Positions 27,707 to 36,467 of a stretch of 45,363 nt of DNA are shown one piece after another. The position numbers were made by a program, and so were the translations under genes. How positions within the stretch are numbered: position 1 is the first letter of the stretch; each line of letters begins with the position of its first letter. Source of the DNA: Methanobacteriaceae archaeon (GTDB lineage: Archaea > Methanobacteriota > Methanobacteria > Methanobacteriales > Methanobacteriaceae); contig CAAFWR010000017.1 in NCBI GenBank assembly GCA_900766745.1, positions 1 to 45,363 on the forward strand, read 5' to 3'. The notes under the pieces were generated by a model that saw only the letters and a list, made by a program, of their open reading frames with translations, did not search any database and was not told where the DNA came from.

Positions 27707-28129
27707 TCAATATTCCTCCAGTTCCTTTAAAAGTTTATTTAAAAGATTCAGTAACTCAGAATATTCTTCACTACTGAAATCCTTAACTATTTCCTTTTTA
27801 AATAATGTATGCTTCTCACCAATCCTATCAAGAACATTCTTACCCTCATCTGTAAGAACAACGTTTTTCTGTCTTTTGTCCTTAGAATCTTCTTCTCGTT
27901 TAATCAACCCTTTTTTCTCAAGTTTATTGAGAGACCTTGTAACTGTAGCTGTATTTATATCAAATTTTTCTGCAAGCTCATATTGCTTAAGTTCACTATG
28001 CTTTTGAATTGCCAAAAGATATGCTACATCTGTTCTGGTTACGTCATACTCTTTTAAGTTGCTGTTAATGTTTTGAGTGAATTTCTTGTTTATTCTAGAT
28101 AACAATAAGTCAAAATCTAACTCTGACAT
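27707..28129 (-). CDS. MarR-family transcriptional regulator
   Basis: The 140-residue protein has the MarR winged helix: TRTDVAYLLAIQKHSELKQYELAEKFDINTATVTRSLNKLEKKGLI as the DNA-reading part, then the wing with RxxDxRxKxVxLTxxG (KREEDSKDKRQKNVVLTDEGK). Dimer helices lie at both ends. It is the second gene of an operon with the drug-efflux MFS and overlaps it by 13 bp. Two palindromes before the MFS gene are the expected binding sites, so it probably represses its own operon and is released by a ligand of the pump. Confidence 0.92.
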   Translation of the reverse strand: MSELDFDLLLSRINKKFTQNINSNLKEYDVTRTDVAYLLAIQKHSELKQYELAEKFDINTATVTRSLNKLEKKGLIKREEDSKDKRQKNVVLTDEGKNVLDRIGEKHTLFKKEIVKDFSSEEYSELLNLLNKLLKELEEY

Positions 28130-29517
28130 GGTGATTCCTCAATATCTTTTTTGTTTTTAATAAATAATATGACAATTATCAATAATATAATTGAAATTAT
28201 TATCATCATTAATGAAGTTAAACTAAAAGCATTGACAGAAACCTGATTGTTGCTTATATAACCATTTGCAAATATCTGCATTACAACTACTGTAATTGAT
28301 GATCCAATTGCTCCAACGATTTGACGAGCAGTGTTGTTGATTGCAGTTGCATCTTCAACATCATATACTACCACACTCATTGTCCATGTTATTACAGGTG
28401 TTAAAGCTAATCCGCATCCAATTCCTCTTATAATTTGTGTAATAAGCATGAAATTAAATGATGAGTTCATATCATAAGTCATCATTGCTCCAAATCCAAT
28501 GATGTTCAATACAGTTGCAGTTAACAAAACAGGTTTTATTCCGATTTTATCTGAAAGTAGCGGCCCTACAAAGTTAAATATAACCATTATAATGGCTGAG
28601 GGAAGCAATATCAGACCAGATGTGGTTGGAGTGTGGCCTGCAACATTTTGTACAAACAATGGAACCATAACGTTTATTCCACACATTGTAAAGTAAAGTA
28701 AAGCTGCAAAAACAGTTCCATAAAAGAAATATTTGTTTTTCAAAACTTGTAAATTGACCAAAGGCTTTTTAAGCTCTTTTTGACGTCTGACAAATATGAC
28801 TAATAAAATTGCCCCAATTACAATAGGTAGTATTACATAGACCAAATCAAATCCGTATTCGGCAATATTTGAAAATCCTAATAGAATTCCTACACAGAAC
28901 AATATTGATAATACCAATGATGAGAAATCCAATGGATAGTCCTCTGTCCCCAATTCGTAATTTGCAAAGAAAAATGCAAATATTAAAACAAGTAATGACA
29001 ATATGGCAAATATTTCATATATTGCTCTCCAGCTGAACATGTCAACGATGATTCCGCCAATAGTCGGCCCCATAGCTGGAAGGATACCTATTATAAATCC
29101 GAATATTCCCATAAATAATGCCCATTTCTCTTCAGGAAGTATTTTAAAAATCATGATTTGGCATATTGGCATTAATATTCCAGTTCCAACTGCCTCCAAA
29201 ATCCTTCCTACAATCAATGTTTCAATATTTGGTGCTAAAAATGCAATTAAAGAACCAATGAAAAATAGAACCAAAGATGTTGTCAATATTGATTTAATTT
29301 TAAATCTTTTTGTGATATATGCTGTAGGAGGTATCATCACTCCAATTACCAGGAGAAATACAGAATATGTCCACTGTGCAGTTGCAGAACTTATGTTGAA
29401 ATACAACATATACTGCTGCAGGCTTGTTGTTATGATACTTTGAGATGTTGTTGTAATTGCACAAGCAACGATAAGTATTATTAAGGTTATAATTCCTTCA
29501 TTTCTTTCAAATTTCAT
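28117..29517 (-). CDS. MFS drug-efflux transporter, DHA2 (14-TMS, EmrB/QacA-like)
   Basis: The 466-residue protein is hydrophobic throughout, with about 14 membrane segments. It shows DHA2 landmarks: the loop 2-3 motif (IPPTAYITKRFKIKSILTTSL), motif C in segment 5 (GIILPAMGPTIGGIIVDMFSWRAIY region), and the RGIGCGLALTPV segment. Such pumps export lipophilic cations and antimicrobials using the proton or sodium gradient. It is transcribed ahead of marR. The gene type is much more common in Firmicutes than in methanogens, so transfer is possible but not shown. Confidence 0.92.
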   Translation of the reverse strand: MKFERNEGIITLIILIVACAITTTSQSIITTSLQQYMLYFNISSATAQWTYSVFLLVIGVMIPPTAYITKRFKIKSILTTSLVLFFIGSLIAFLAPNIETLIVGRILEAVGTGILMPICQIMIFKILPEEKWALFMGIFGFIIGILPAMGPTIGGIIVDMFSWRAIYEIFAILSLLVLIFAFFFANYELGTEDYPLDFSSLVLSILFCVGILLGFSNIAEYGFDLVYVILPIVIGAILLVIFVRRQKELKKPLVNLQVLKNKYFFYGTVFAALLYFTMCGINVMVPLFVQNVAGHTPTTSGLILLPSAIIMVIFNFVGPLLSDKIGIKPVLLTATVLNIIGFGAMMTYDMNSSFNFMLITQIIRGIGCGLALTPVITWTMSVVVYDVEDATAINNTARQIVGAIGSSITVVVMQIFANGYISNNQVSVNAFSLTSLMMIIISIILLIIVILFIKNKKDIEESPCQS

Positions 29518-29535
29518 AAATCATTTTCCTCAATT

Positions 29536-29551
29536 AGTTGTCTATACAACT
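29536..29551. promoter_or_regulatory. MarR-type operator 1
   Basis: AGTTGTCTATACAACT has 6-bp inverted arms around four bases. It lies 19 bp before the MFS start codon, at the likely transcription start. It is nearly a copy of the neighbouring site. Confidence 0.7.
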
Positions 29552-29552
29552 A

Positions 29553-29564
29553 TTGTCTAGACAA
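29553..29564. promoter_or_regulatory. MarR-type operator 2
   Basis: TTGTCTAGACAA is a perfect 12-bp palindrome whose centre is 15 bp from that of operator 1. It directly adjoins the TATA-like box, so bound protein would block polymerase or TFB. Confidence 0.72.
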
Positions 29565-29566
29565 CT

Positions 29567-29578
29567 ATTTAAATATTA
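29567..29578 (-). promoter_or_regulatory. TATA-like box of the MFS-marR operon
   Basis: On the minus strand the sequence ATATTTAAATAG lies directly upstream of the two operators. A start site about 25 bp downstream falls inside operator 1. Confidence 0.5.
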
Positions 29579-29611
29579 CACATATATCAAAAAATAAAAT
29601 CGGCAAAAAAA

Positions 29612-30331
29612 TCAAATCTTATCTAATTTAAACTCTTTAGTTTTAACTAGTTTTGGCAATTTTCCTATCGTTCCCACATTATCTCCAGAAATTATTAAAA
29701 TCCCTTTAAATAACTCCCTATAATTCTCTGAAACATCTAAAGCATTGGATATTGCTTCATTGGAATCAATGCCTTGAACCTCATTTGCAATTTTAGTAGC
29801 CAGTCCATCGGCTATTGAAGCGGAATCAGCTACTACAGTAGCAGAATCAGAAACACCAAAACTTATTGAATGCCCAATCTTACCAGATGATGTGCAGATT
29901 CCTAAAGGAGTATTTCTAGGTTTTATTTTAAAAGCAATCTTATTTTCTATAACCTTATTGTTGGAATATATTCCGCAAAGAGCAGTCTTATTGTTTAAAA
30001 TAGCTATGTCCCCACCATTTTCCACAATGGAATATCTGGAACCCTGATTAATGAGGCTGTTAAGACATAGCTCAGAAATAGAGCCTGCAACACAAGCCAT
30101 AGGACCTATACTAACTTTTTTAGAAGAATCAATCATCAGATTAACAATTTCAGAGAAATTAGCTTTACCGTAATCAACTGCATCTAAAGATAAAAGAAAA
30201 TCAGTATGCAAATTAATGAAAGAATTAAGAGAACTGTGGATTTTATAGATAAGTTCATTTAATCCGTTGTTCCTAACATCTGTAGTCAATCTGATATGTG
30301 TCTGATTAATATCAATCCTTTCACTAAACAT
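29612..30331 (-). CDS. UPF0280 family protein (ApbE-like fold)
   Basis: The 239-residue protein fits UPF0280. It contains the conserved [14 protein letters not shown] segment, [26 protein letters not shown], and [18 protein letters not shown]. These resemble the FMN-transferase ApbE core (ENGGD/TSG/DA pattern), but no ApbE substrate-protein gene is nearby and no lipoprotein signal is present. Function is unknown. It is divergent from comD with only 36 bp between the start codons, so the two may be co-regulated and a link to coenzyme M synthesis is possible. No Shine-Dalgarno is visible, so the mRNA may be leaderless. Confidence 0.85.
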   Translation of the reverse strand: MFSERIDINQTHIRLTTDVRNNGLNELIYKIHSSLNSFINLHTDFLLSLDAVDYGKANFSEIVNLMIDSSKKVSIGPMACVAGSISELCLNSLINQGSRYSIVENGGDIAILNNKTALCGIYSNNKVIENKIAFKIKPRNTPLGICTSSGKIGHSISFGVSDSATVVADSASIADGLATKIANEVQGIDSNEAISNALDVSENYRELFKGILIISGDNVGTIGKLPKLVKTKEFKLDKI

Positions 30332-30367
30332 TAAATATATTATTAAAAACCTTACTAAAATAATTTT
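30332..30367. promoter_or_regulatory. Compact divergent promoter of UPF0280 and comD
   Basis: Only 36 bp separate the two start codons. TAAATATATTATTAAA (30333-30348) is a TATA candidate about 25 bp before the comD ATG. An AT-rich tract at about 30352-30363 could serve the minus strand. Neither start has a ribosome-binding site, so both mRNAs may begin at or near the start codon. Confidence 0.45.
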
Positions 30368-30859
30368 ATGGATAGTAGCGATGCAATTTATAAAGGTATT
30401 AAAGAAGCTGGAATAGACTTTGTAGTTAGTGTTCCCTGTGTGAATCTAACTAAAATATTGAATATGTTAAATGAAGACAAAGAAATAACTCACATTCCCG
30501 TTACCCGTGAAGAGGAAGGAATTGGAATCTGTGCCGGAGCATATATGGGAGGAAAAAAAGTAGCTATTTTAATGCAGAACTCAGGTCTTGGAAACTGCAT
30601 TAATGGTTTAAAATCCTTAACAGAACTATATGGTTTCCCATTAGTGATGATAATGAGCCATAGAGGCACTGAAGGAGAGAAAATATGTGGACAAGTTCCA
30701 ATGGGAGAAGCTACAGCTAAATTATTAGAAGCTATGGATTATCCATATAAAACTCCTCAAAATCCAGAAGATGCTTACAAAGCAGTTAAGAACTCATGGG
30801 AAAAAACAGAAACCATTGAAAAACCTGTATCTGTCCTTTTAGAAATTAAATACTGGTGA
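30368..30859 (+). CDS. comD: Sulfopyruvate decarboxylase alpha subunit
   Basis: The 163-residue protein is the thiamine-diphosphate PYR-domain half: [21 protein letters not shown] at the start, the [20 protein letters not shown] segment with the conserved glutamate, and [14 protein letters not shown]. With ComE it decarboxylates sulfopyruvate to sulfoacetaldehyde in coenzyme M synthesis. Length equals that of separate archaeal ComD. The comE start codon follows four bases after its stop. Confidence 0.93.
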   Translation: MDSSDAIYKGIKEAGIDFVVSVPCVNLTKILNMLNEDKEITHIPVTREEEGIGICAGAYMGGKKVAILMQNSGLGNCINGLKSLTELYGFPLVMIMSHRGTEGEKICGQVPMGEATAKLLEAMDYPYKTPQNPEDAYKAVKNSWEKTETIEKPVSVLLEIKYW

Positions 30860-30863
30860 TTGG

Positions 30864-31406
30864 ATGTTTAGAAAAGATGCGATTGAAAATATAATGAATA
30901 ATATTGAAGATGAATTAATAGTCTGCAATATTGGAGTTCCATGTAAAGAACTCTATGCAGTTAAAGATAGAGCTCAAAACTTCTATATGATTGGATCAAT
31001 GGGTCTTGCATCATCAATAGGCCTTGGACTAGCTAAATCAAGACCTGAAAAAGAAATTGTCATAATAGATGGTGACGGTTCTTTATTAATGAATCTAGGA
31101 AGCTTGGTTACTGTATTTGCACAGAATCCTAAAAATTTTACATTGATTGTTATAAATAATGGAGCTTACGGCTCAACAGGAAACCAGGACACCTACGCTC
31201 AAAAAGTAGATTTGCTAGAAGTAGCTAAAGGCATTGGATTTGAAGATGCTCATAATTATGAAGATATCGATTTAAAAGAAGTACTTCATAACGGAAAGTG
31301 CAGTTTTATTAATTATAATGTTGAAGCAGGAAACAGTGCAGCTCCAAACATTGATTTAAGTCCTGAAGAGATAAAAGAGAGGTTTATGAAAGAATTAAAC
31401 CTCTGA
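30864..31406 (+). CDS. comE: Sulfopyruvate decarboxylase beta subunit
   Basis: The 180-residue protein is the thiamine-diphosphate PP-domain half. The GDG...NN motif is clear, with GDGS at 70-73 and NN at 98-99, followed by the AYGSTGNQ loop. GSMGLASSIGLGLA precedes it. It forms the decarboxylase with ComD. GGTGAT overlaps the comD stop and is three bases from the ATG, so the subunits are translationally coupled. The last 12 bp overlap the 3' end of hdrA on the other strand. Confidence 0.94.
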   Translation: MFRKDAIENIMNNIEDELIVCNIGVPCKELYAVKDRAQNFYMIGSMGLASSIGLGLAKSRPEKEIVIIDGDGSLLMNLGSLVTVFAQNPKNFTLIVINNGAYGSTGNQDTYAQKVDLLEVAKGIGFEDAHNYEDIDLKEVLHNGKCSFINYNVEAGNSAAPNIDLSPEEIKERFMKELNL

Positions 31407-33704
31407 TTCATTTAATTCTTTAATTTTTTCATCAAAATCTGTCAATTTTTTAGCCAATCCTGTGAAATAAGGAATATATACTTTAGAAAAGGCTAATCTT
31501 TCTGGGTTTTGATTAGATTCCAATAATCTTTTTTTAACTCTCTCGATTTTTCTTTCAACCTCTTCATACATTAAGTCTCCAGGGAATTCCCCTATAAATA
31601 CTCCATCAGCACCGTTTTCTAGAGCATGTCTAATGTGTCTTGGTCTTACACGGTTTACTGAATGAACTTTAATTATATAAATTGATTCTGGGTATTCCAG
31701 ACGGTTTACTCCAATATTATCAGCAGCTGTATAACCTATGTTGTCTAGAAATACAAGAATCATTCTCTCCCCTTTTTCTTTTTTATCAAGAACACCATTA
31801 ATTGTTGCCATGATTTTCTCGTCAATATTTCCATTTACTGTAATGGCTGAATTCCTACATGCAGTTAAACATTTTCCGCAACCTGTACAGCTCATCGGAT
31901 CTATTTCAATTTTACATTCATTAATAAACATTGACTTGAATTTACACTGCATAATACAGCTACCGCAAAGCTCACATTTATCCTCATCGATTTCTGCAAT
32001 AAATGGTTCTATTTCAACACCTGCATAATTGTATTCAGCCACTTTAGAAGCAGCTGCTGTTGCCTGCATGATTGATTCTGTGATGTCTTTCGGGTCCTGG
32101 GCTGTTCCACAGACAAACGTTCCCTGAAGATCTGTTGTTACAGGCTTGATTTTAGGGTGTGACTCTTTAATGAAATTGTCTTCAGTTACACCAACATTTA
32201 AGATGTCTGCAATTTCCTTGGTTCCTTCAGATGGTTCCATAGCTGTTGACAACACTACCATGTCTGCCTCGATTTCTGAGAATTCCTTTTTGAGAGTGTC
32301 TTCAACACGAACAATGTAATTTTCTCCTTTTTTAACTACTTCCCCAGGTCTTCCGCGTATAAAACGTATTCCACTAGCCTGTGAGTGTTTATAGTATTTT
32401 TCATACATTCCAGGGGTTCTAACATCAGTATAACAGATTACAATGTCTGTATCAGGATATTTGTGTTTTATAATGTTTGCATTTTTAAGGGCTACCATAC
32501 AGCAGACTTTTGAACAGTATTTGTGCCCATCTGGTTTTTCATCTCTTGAACCTACACACTGTATCATAACAACCCTTTTTGGAATTTTTCCGTTCTTTTT
32601 AAGGAGTTTTCCTTTTGTGGGACCATTAACACCAGTAATACGGCCTAGTTCTGACTGTGTTATTATATCGTTGTAACGACCGTAACCGTATTCCGGCCTT
32701 TTATTGGGGTCAAATAGCTGGTGGCCTGTAGCCAGTATTAAAGATCCTACACTTAAAGGTATTTTTTCACTTTTTCCTTTAAGCTTAATGGCATGCATTG
32801 GACATACTTTTACACATTCAGCACATTTATCGCAGTTGTCCATGTCTATAGTATATGCTTCAGGATAGGACTGTCCAAATGGACGGTAAATGGCCTTTCT
32901 ATTTGACAGATTATCGTTCCAGTCATTGGGAACCTCAACTTCACAGACCTCACTACATTTTCCACATGCAATACATTTTTCAGGATTGACATATGTTGGT
33001 GATTGCTCTAAAATCAGATTGTAGGTTCCTGCACGCCTTTCAGCATCAACAACGCGAGTGTTTGTCATTATGTCAATGTTTTCATTCCAAACCACTTCAT
33101 TAAGAATAGGGTTGAGCAAACACATTCCACACTCTTCAGCTATCTTTACAGGTGAGAAAACTTTACCTATTTTAGCCATGTGCCCGCCAATTGATGGAGA
33201 CTGCTCTATTAACGTTACTTTAGTTCCCTGTTTAGCTAGTGAAAGGGCAGCATTCATTCCGGCAATTCCACCACCAACAACTGCCACTTCATCAGGAGTC
33301 TGACAATAAATAGGGTTTACTTCATCAGACTGTTTTACTTTCTCAACAGAAGCGTTGATAAGTGTAATGGCCTTTTTGGTAGCCTTATCTACATCGTCAT
33401 GAACCCATGAGCACTGTTCACGGATATTGGCCATGTCCATAAGATAGGGATTTAATGGTTTTACATAATCCTGGAATGTTTTCTCATGGCTTATTGGTGA
33501 GCATGCTGCAATTACAACTCGGTCAAGGTCATGTTCAAATATTGCGTCTCTAATAATCTTACGGCCATTTAATGAACAAAGATTTTCAAACTGCTCCACA
33601 ACTTCAACATCCAAGGAGGCTCTGACTTTATCAATGTCCACCACATCAGATATGTTTCCCCCACATTCACAAATAAAAACTCCTACTTTCAAATTATCCG
33701 CCAT
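31395..33704 (-). CDS. hdrA: HdrA-type subunit with fused, cysteine-free MvhD-like domain
   Basis: The 769-residue protein is longer than classical HdrA (about 650). Seen in order: an N-terminal segment with C12 and C14, the FAD motif VGGGIAG (143-149) and IGGHMAKIG, a 4Fe-4S pair at C244/C247/C250/C254 and C291/C294/C297/C301, the second nucleotide-binding half, a further pair at C577-C587 and C606-C616, and a tail from ~647. The tail aligns with MvhD (YTAADNIGVNRLEYPES, VRPRHIRHALENGADGVF), but every 2Fe-2S cysteine is replaced: MCSGR reads VHSVNR, and GCHxGDCHY reads GEFPGDLMY. HdrA bifurcates electrons on flavin. Here it follows hdrB directly in the comA operon. It may serve coenzyme M synthesis rather than energy conservation; this is inferred. 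Confidence 0.9.
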   Translation of the reverse strand: MADNLKVGVFICECGGNISDVVDIDKVRASLDVEVVEQFENLCSLNGRKIIRDAIFEHDLDRVVIAACSPISHEKTFQDYVKPLNPYLMDMANIREQCSWVHDDVDKATKKAITLINASVEKVKQSDEVNPIYCQTPDEVAVVGGGIAGMNAALSLAKQGTKVTLIEQSPSIGGHMAKIGKVFSPVKIAEECGMCLLNPILNEVVWNENIDIMTNTRVVDAERRAGTYNLILEQSPTYVNPEKCIACGKCSEVCEVEVPNDWNDNLSNRKAIYRPFGQSYPEAYTIDMDNCDKCAECVKVCPMHAIKLKGKSEKIPLSVGSLILATGHQLFDPNKRPEYGYGRYNDIITQSELGRITGVNGPTKGKLLKKNGKIPKRVVMIQCVGSRDEKPDGHKYCSKVCCMVALKNANIIKHKYPDTDIVICYTDVRTPGMYEKYYKHSQASGIRFIRGRPGEVVKKGENYIVRVEDTLKKEFSEIEADMVVLSTAMEPSEGTKEIADILNVGVTEDNFIKESHPKIKPVTTDLQGTFVCGTAQDPKDITESIMQATAAASKVAEYNYAGVEIEPFIAEIDEDKCELCGSCIMQCKFKSMFINECKIEIDPMSCTGCGKCLTACRNSAITVNGNIDEKIMATINGVLDKKEKGERMILVFLDNIGYTAADNIGVNRLEYPESIYIIKVHSVNRVRPRHIRHALENGADGVFIGEFPGDLMYEEVERKIERVKKRLLESNQNPERLAFSKVYIPYFTGLAKKLTDFDEKIKELNESEV

Positions 33705-34631
33705 TTATTCAACCTCCCTTAAATTATTTAGTTTAGATTCAACAGGAACTGTGTGTGCTTTTACGCCCACTACACTGTTAAAATCAGCACCCATTGCAAT
33801 AGCTATAAACTGAGCTATATTCAAATGAATAATGTCGCAATCTTTATCAATCAAACCCTGATAACGGTCAAATTGCACATGACAGTTTGGACACAGATGA
33901 ACCAGAATATCAACATCGTCTTCTTTTAAAGCGTTTAATTTGTCTTCAGTTACCTTTAAAGAAAATTCCTTATTGGAGTATCTTTGTCTAAATCCAGAAC
34001 CGCATGTCGTTCTTTTATGATCATAAAAGCCAATGGTTTCACAGCCGCAAGACTCAATAAGCTCATCAAGAATGTGAGGATTTCTAAATCCTCCAATAGT
34101 ATCTTCATAGTGAACTTTGCAGTAATGACAGCCATGGTGAGTAGCTATTCTAAAATCACTTAAATCAAATTTCAAGTATTTTGAAATCTCATCTTTCTTG
34201 CTATACAAAATATCCACTACGTGGAAGATATTTTCACTTGATTTGGTTGAATCCTTTTCATAAATCAGATGGTCCAAATCAGAGTCTTTAAAAACATCAT
34301 TAACCATCTCTCTGATATCATCTTTGTTATTTAGAATATTAGCTACCTTTTTATTGATCGCATAACAAGTTGCACACATCATAACAAGGTTAGGCCGGTT
34401 AATGTTTTGAGATACTTTAAAATTACGTGCTCCGAGAGTTGTTGTTGTAAACTGGTCAAAAACATCAGAATAATGGCCAAGACCAGTACAACAGGTTTGT
34501 TCAGGAGATATTTCATAATCTATTCCAAGCTTGTCAAAAACAAACTTTGTAGATGATTCTATTCCCGGATATTCTACACTTACAAGACAGCTCTTAAACA
34601 AGAGAATGTCCTTATCTGGAATCTGCTTCAT
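33705..34631 (-). CDS. hdrB: HdrB-type CCG-domain subunit with an altered second cluster motif
   Basis: The 308-residue protein has two CCG domains. In the first, C15, C47-C48, C86 and C89 match the ligands of a non-cubane 4Fe-4S cluster. In the second, C168, C210, C247 and C250 are kept, but the paired cysteine before C210 is Thr209 (KRTTCGSGF in place of CCG). In methanogen HdrB each cluster uses five cysteines, and the pair reduces the CoM-S-S-CoB disulfide. This variant may therefore act on another substrate. It overlaps hdrC by 20 bp and abuts hdrA, whose ribosome-binding site lies inside its end. Confidence 0.9.
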   Translation of the reverse strand: MKQIPDKDILLFKSCLVSVEYPGIESSTKFVFDKLGIDYEISPEQTCCTGLGHYSDVFDQFTTTTLGARNFKVSQNINRPNLVMMCATCYAINKKVANILNNKDDIREMVNDVFKDSDLDHLIYEKDSTKSSENIFHVVDILYSKKDEISKYLKFDLSDFRIATHHGCHYCKVHYEDTIGGFRNPHILDELIESCGCETIGFYDHKRTTCGSGFRQRYSNKEFSLKVTEDKLNALKEDDVDILVHLCPNCHVQFDRYQGLIDKDCDIIHLNIAQFIAIAMGADFNSVVGVKAHTVPVESKLNNLREVE

Positions 34632-35211
34632 AATTTTCCCTTATCTTATCAATTCTTTCTTTAAATCCGCAATTTGTTAAAACTAAAGAGACTTCATCAA
34701 TTACATCGCTAGGAGGAGTTAATGAATCAAGACCTAGCTCATCTCTAATTTCGCCTAGATGCTCTCTAAATTCCCACCATCCTTCAACATCCTCCTTAAT
34801 TTCAGGATAGAATCTAGAAGGTATTGCTCCAATAGCTGAGTTATAATAGCTATCTGCAAAACCCAGATACTCATAGAGTTTATCATCTGCTAATCCTTTA
34901 GTGATTGCAAACTGTTTTAATATCTGGTTAATCTCACATACGCTGTTTCCAACAGGACATGTGCTGTGACAGGTATAACAGTAAAAGCAGTTCCAAATCT
35001 CTTCATCTTCGATTAAACTCTCATCACCCTGTAGCACTCGCTCTACAATGTCTCGAGGATTGTAGTTAGAGTGTTTAGCTGCAGGACATGTTGAAGTGCA
35101 CATTCCACACTGAACGCACTTTAAAACCCCGTCTTCTTTAGAAGATTTGATATCATCAAGAATAGCTTCAGCCAAACCTAAAGGGTTGTCTGTGATTTTT
35201 TGAACATTCAT
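34612..35211 (-). CDS. hdrC: HdrC-type 4Fe-4S subunit
   Basis: The 199-residue protein has two ferredoxin motifs, CVQCGMCTSTCP and CFYCYTCHSTCP, followed by a helical tail typical of HdrC. It should carry electrons from HdrA to HdrB. It overlaps the preceding COG1900 gene by 4 bp and hdrB by 20 bp, so the whole block is translationally coupled. It is likely a paralogue of the energy-conserving HdrC, which I would expect elsewhere in the genome. Confidence 0.9.
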   Translation of the reverse strand: MNVQKITDNPLGLAEAILDDIKSSKEDGVLKCVQCGMCTSTCPAAKHSNYNPRDIVERVLQGDESLIEDEEIWNCFYCYTCHSTCPVGNSVCEINQILKQFAITKGLADDKLYEYLGFADSYYNSAIGAIPSRFYPEIKEDVEGWWEFREHLGEIRDELGLDSLTPPSDVIDEVSLVLTNCGFKERIDKIRENYEADSR

Positions 35212-36461
35212 AATAAAAACTCATTATTTTCAATCATTTTTTTAAGTTTCAAGGACAACTTATTTGCCCTTAACTGGTCAGACTGTCTGCATACAATCGG
35301 AATATTGTGTTGAACCCCATCAATTTCCAAATCAACAGCACCAGTGTTCATCTTAATGGCATTGTTTTTACAGTAATGGGCGCAAAGACCGCAGCCGAAA
35401 CAGAGAGACAAGTCAATCCTTCCATCATACAATGCGTTAGTTGGACATATCTCTTCAACAGAACACTCGCTGCACTTGTCGCATTTTGTTCTGTTAATTC
35501 TAGGCCTTAAGTCATAGTCTCCCCATGCGTCGTCGTAAGTCATCTCAGTAATGGGAATGCGGCCTTTAATATCAGCTACTGTAAGAGGAATATCTTTATT
35601 TTGAACTAAGATATTGTTATATATCTCTTCATTTAAAACTGGAATTGGAACAGCTACCGTATCATAAACCTCTCCTCCTTCTCCTGTTTTAAATCCACCA
35701 ATATATCCTAAATCCATTTCCTTTAAATTACCAGTAAGCATAAGGTTAGGTTTTTCAGCACTGCTTCTTGTTCCGTTACCAATAACCAGACCTTCAGCTC
35801 CATTTAAAAGGATTTTAGTGCCGAAGCCTATTACATTTTGCTTAACATCATTTTGAAGAGGGTTTAGCTGGCCACAACCTGAAAAGGTTAAACCGCTGAA
35901 AGGTCCATCAAGAGGAATGGCAGAAAATATTGAAGATACTGGAGCAGATGACGGATTAGTAAAAGCAGTATAGTTTTTAAAAGCCATACGAGTTCCGAAT
36001 AATTGAGCAGTCGGCATCTCATCAATATTCGTACTGGATTCAATAATCTCTCCGTCAATAGCTTCTACCCTAACGTCAATGTCTTTTCCCTGAAGAATAT
36101 CCTTAAATAAAAATCCTCCACCATAGCTGGAATCATAAATTGACTTGCTGGTTCCGTTTAAAATCAGATCAACAGAACCTAGCCATTCATTGGGACAAGG
36201 TCCAACACTGCCCGGAACGTCATTTAGGTAGATGTTTTTTGCCCTCATGAAAGTTCCTTGATCAGCAGCAATAATGTTAAAAACAGCTGCAGTACCGCTC
36301 ATAACACCACATGTACCAGTAGTGATTACATCAACCTCATCAAAGGTTGGTGCGTCCCCTTCAGCTATCATCTCTTTAAATTCTTCAGCTGTGAAAATAT
36401 TACAATTGTTATTTTCTATTTTTTTGTTAATCTCTTCAACAGTACGATTCTGCAATATCAT
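35208..36461 (-). CDS. COG1900/DUF39 sulfur-insertion enzyme fused to a 2x4Fe-4S ferredoxin domain
   Basis: Residues 1 to ~330 match DUF39 (COG1900), the family of the aspartate-semialdehyde sulfurtransferase that makes homocysteine in methanogens. The key cysteine in TTGTCGVMSG (about residue 51) is present, as are VPGSVGPCPNEWLGS and SGCGQLNPL. Two ferredoxin motifs follow (CDKCSECSVEEICP, CFGCGLCAHYC). In some methanogens the ferredoxin is a separate protein. The chemistry is replacement of an aldehyde by a thiol. Between comA and hdrCBA, the likely product is coenzyme M from sulfoacetaldehyde, a role proposed for a paralogue sometimes called ComF. Homocysteine synthesis is the alternative. 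Start codon is uncertain: GTG 36464, ATG 36461 or TTG 36455. Confidence 0.85.
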   Translation of the reverse strand: MILQNRTVEEINKKIENNNCNIFTAEEFKEMIAEGDAPTFDEVDVITTGTCGVMSGTAAVFNIIAADQGTFMRAKNIYLNDVPGSVGPCPNEWLGSVDLILNGTSKSIYDSSYGGGFLFKDILQGKDIDVRVEAIDGEIIESSTNIDEMPTAQLFGTRMAFKNYTAFTNPSSAPVSSIFSAIPLDGPFSGLTFSGCGQLNPLQNDVKQNVIGFGTKILLNGAEGLVIGNGTRSSAEKPNLMLTGNLKEMDLGYIGGFKTGEGGEVYDTVAVPIPVLNEEIYNNILVQNKDIPLTVADIKGRIPITEMTYDDAWGDYDLRPRINRTKCDKCSECSVEEICPTNALYDGRIDLSLCFGCGLCAHYCKNNAIKMNTGAVDLEIDGVQHNIPIVCRQSDQLRANKLSLKLKKMIENNEFLL

Positions 36462-36467
36462 CACACC

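Noticed and set aside
31395..35211. hdrCBA as the main energy-conserving heterodisulfide reductase
   Set aside because: Not excluded, but disfavoured: one HdrB ligand is missing, HdrA carries a cysteine-free MvhD tail, and the genes lie in a biosynthetic operon. A genome-wide search for another set would decide.
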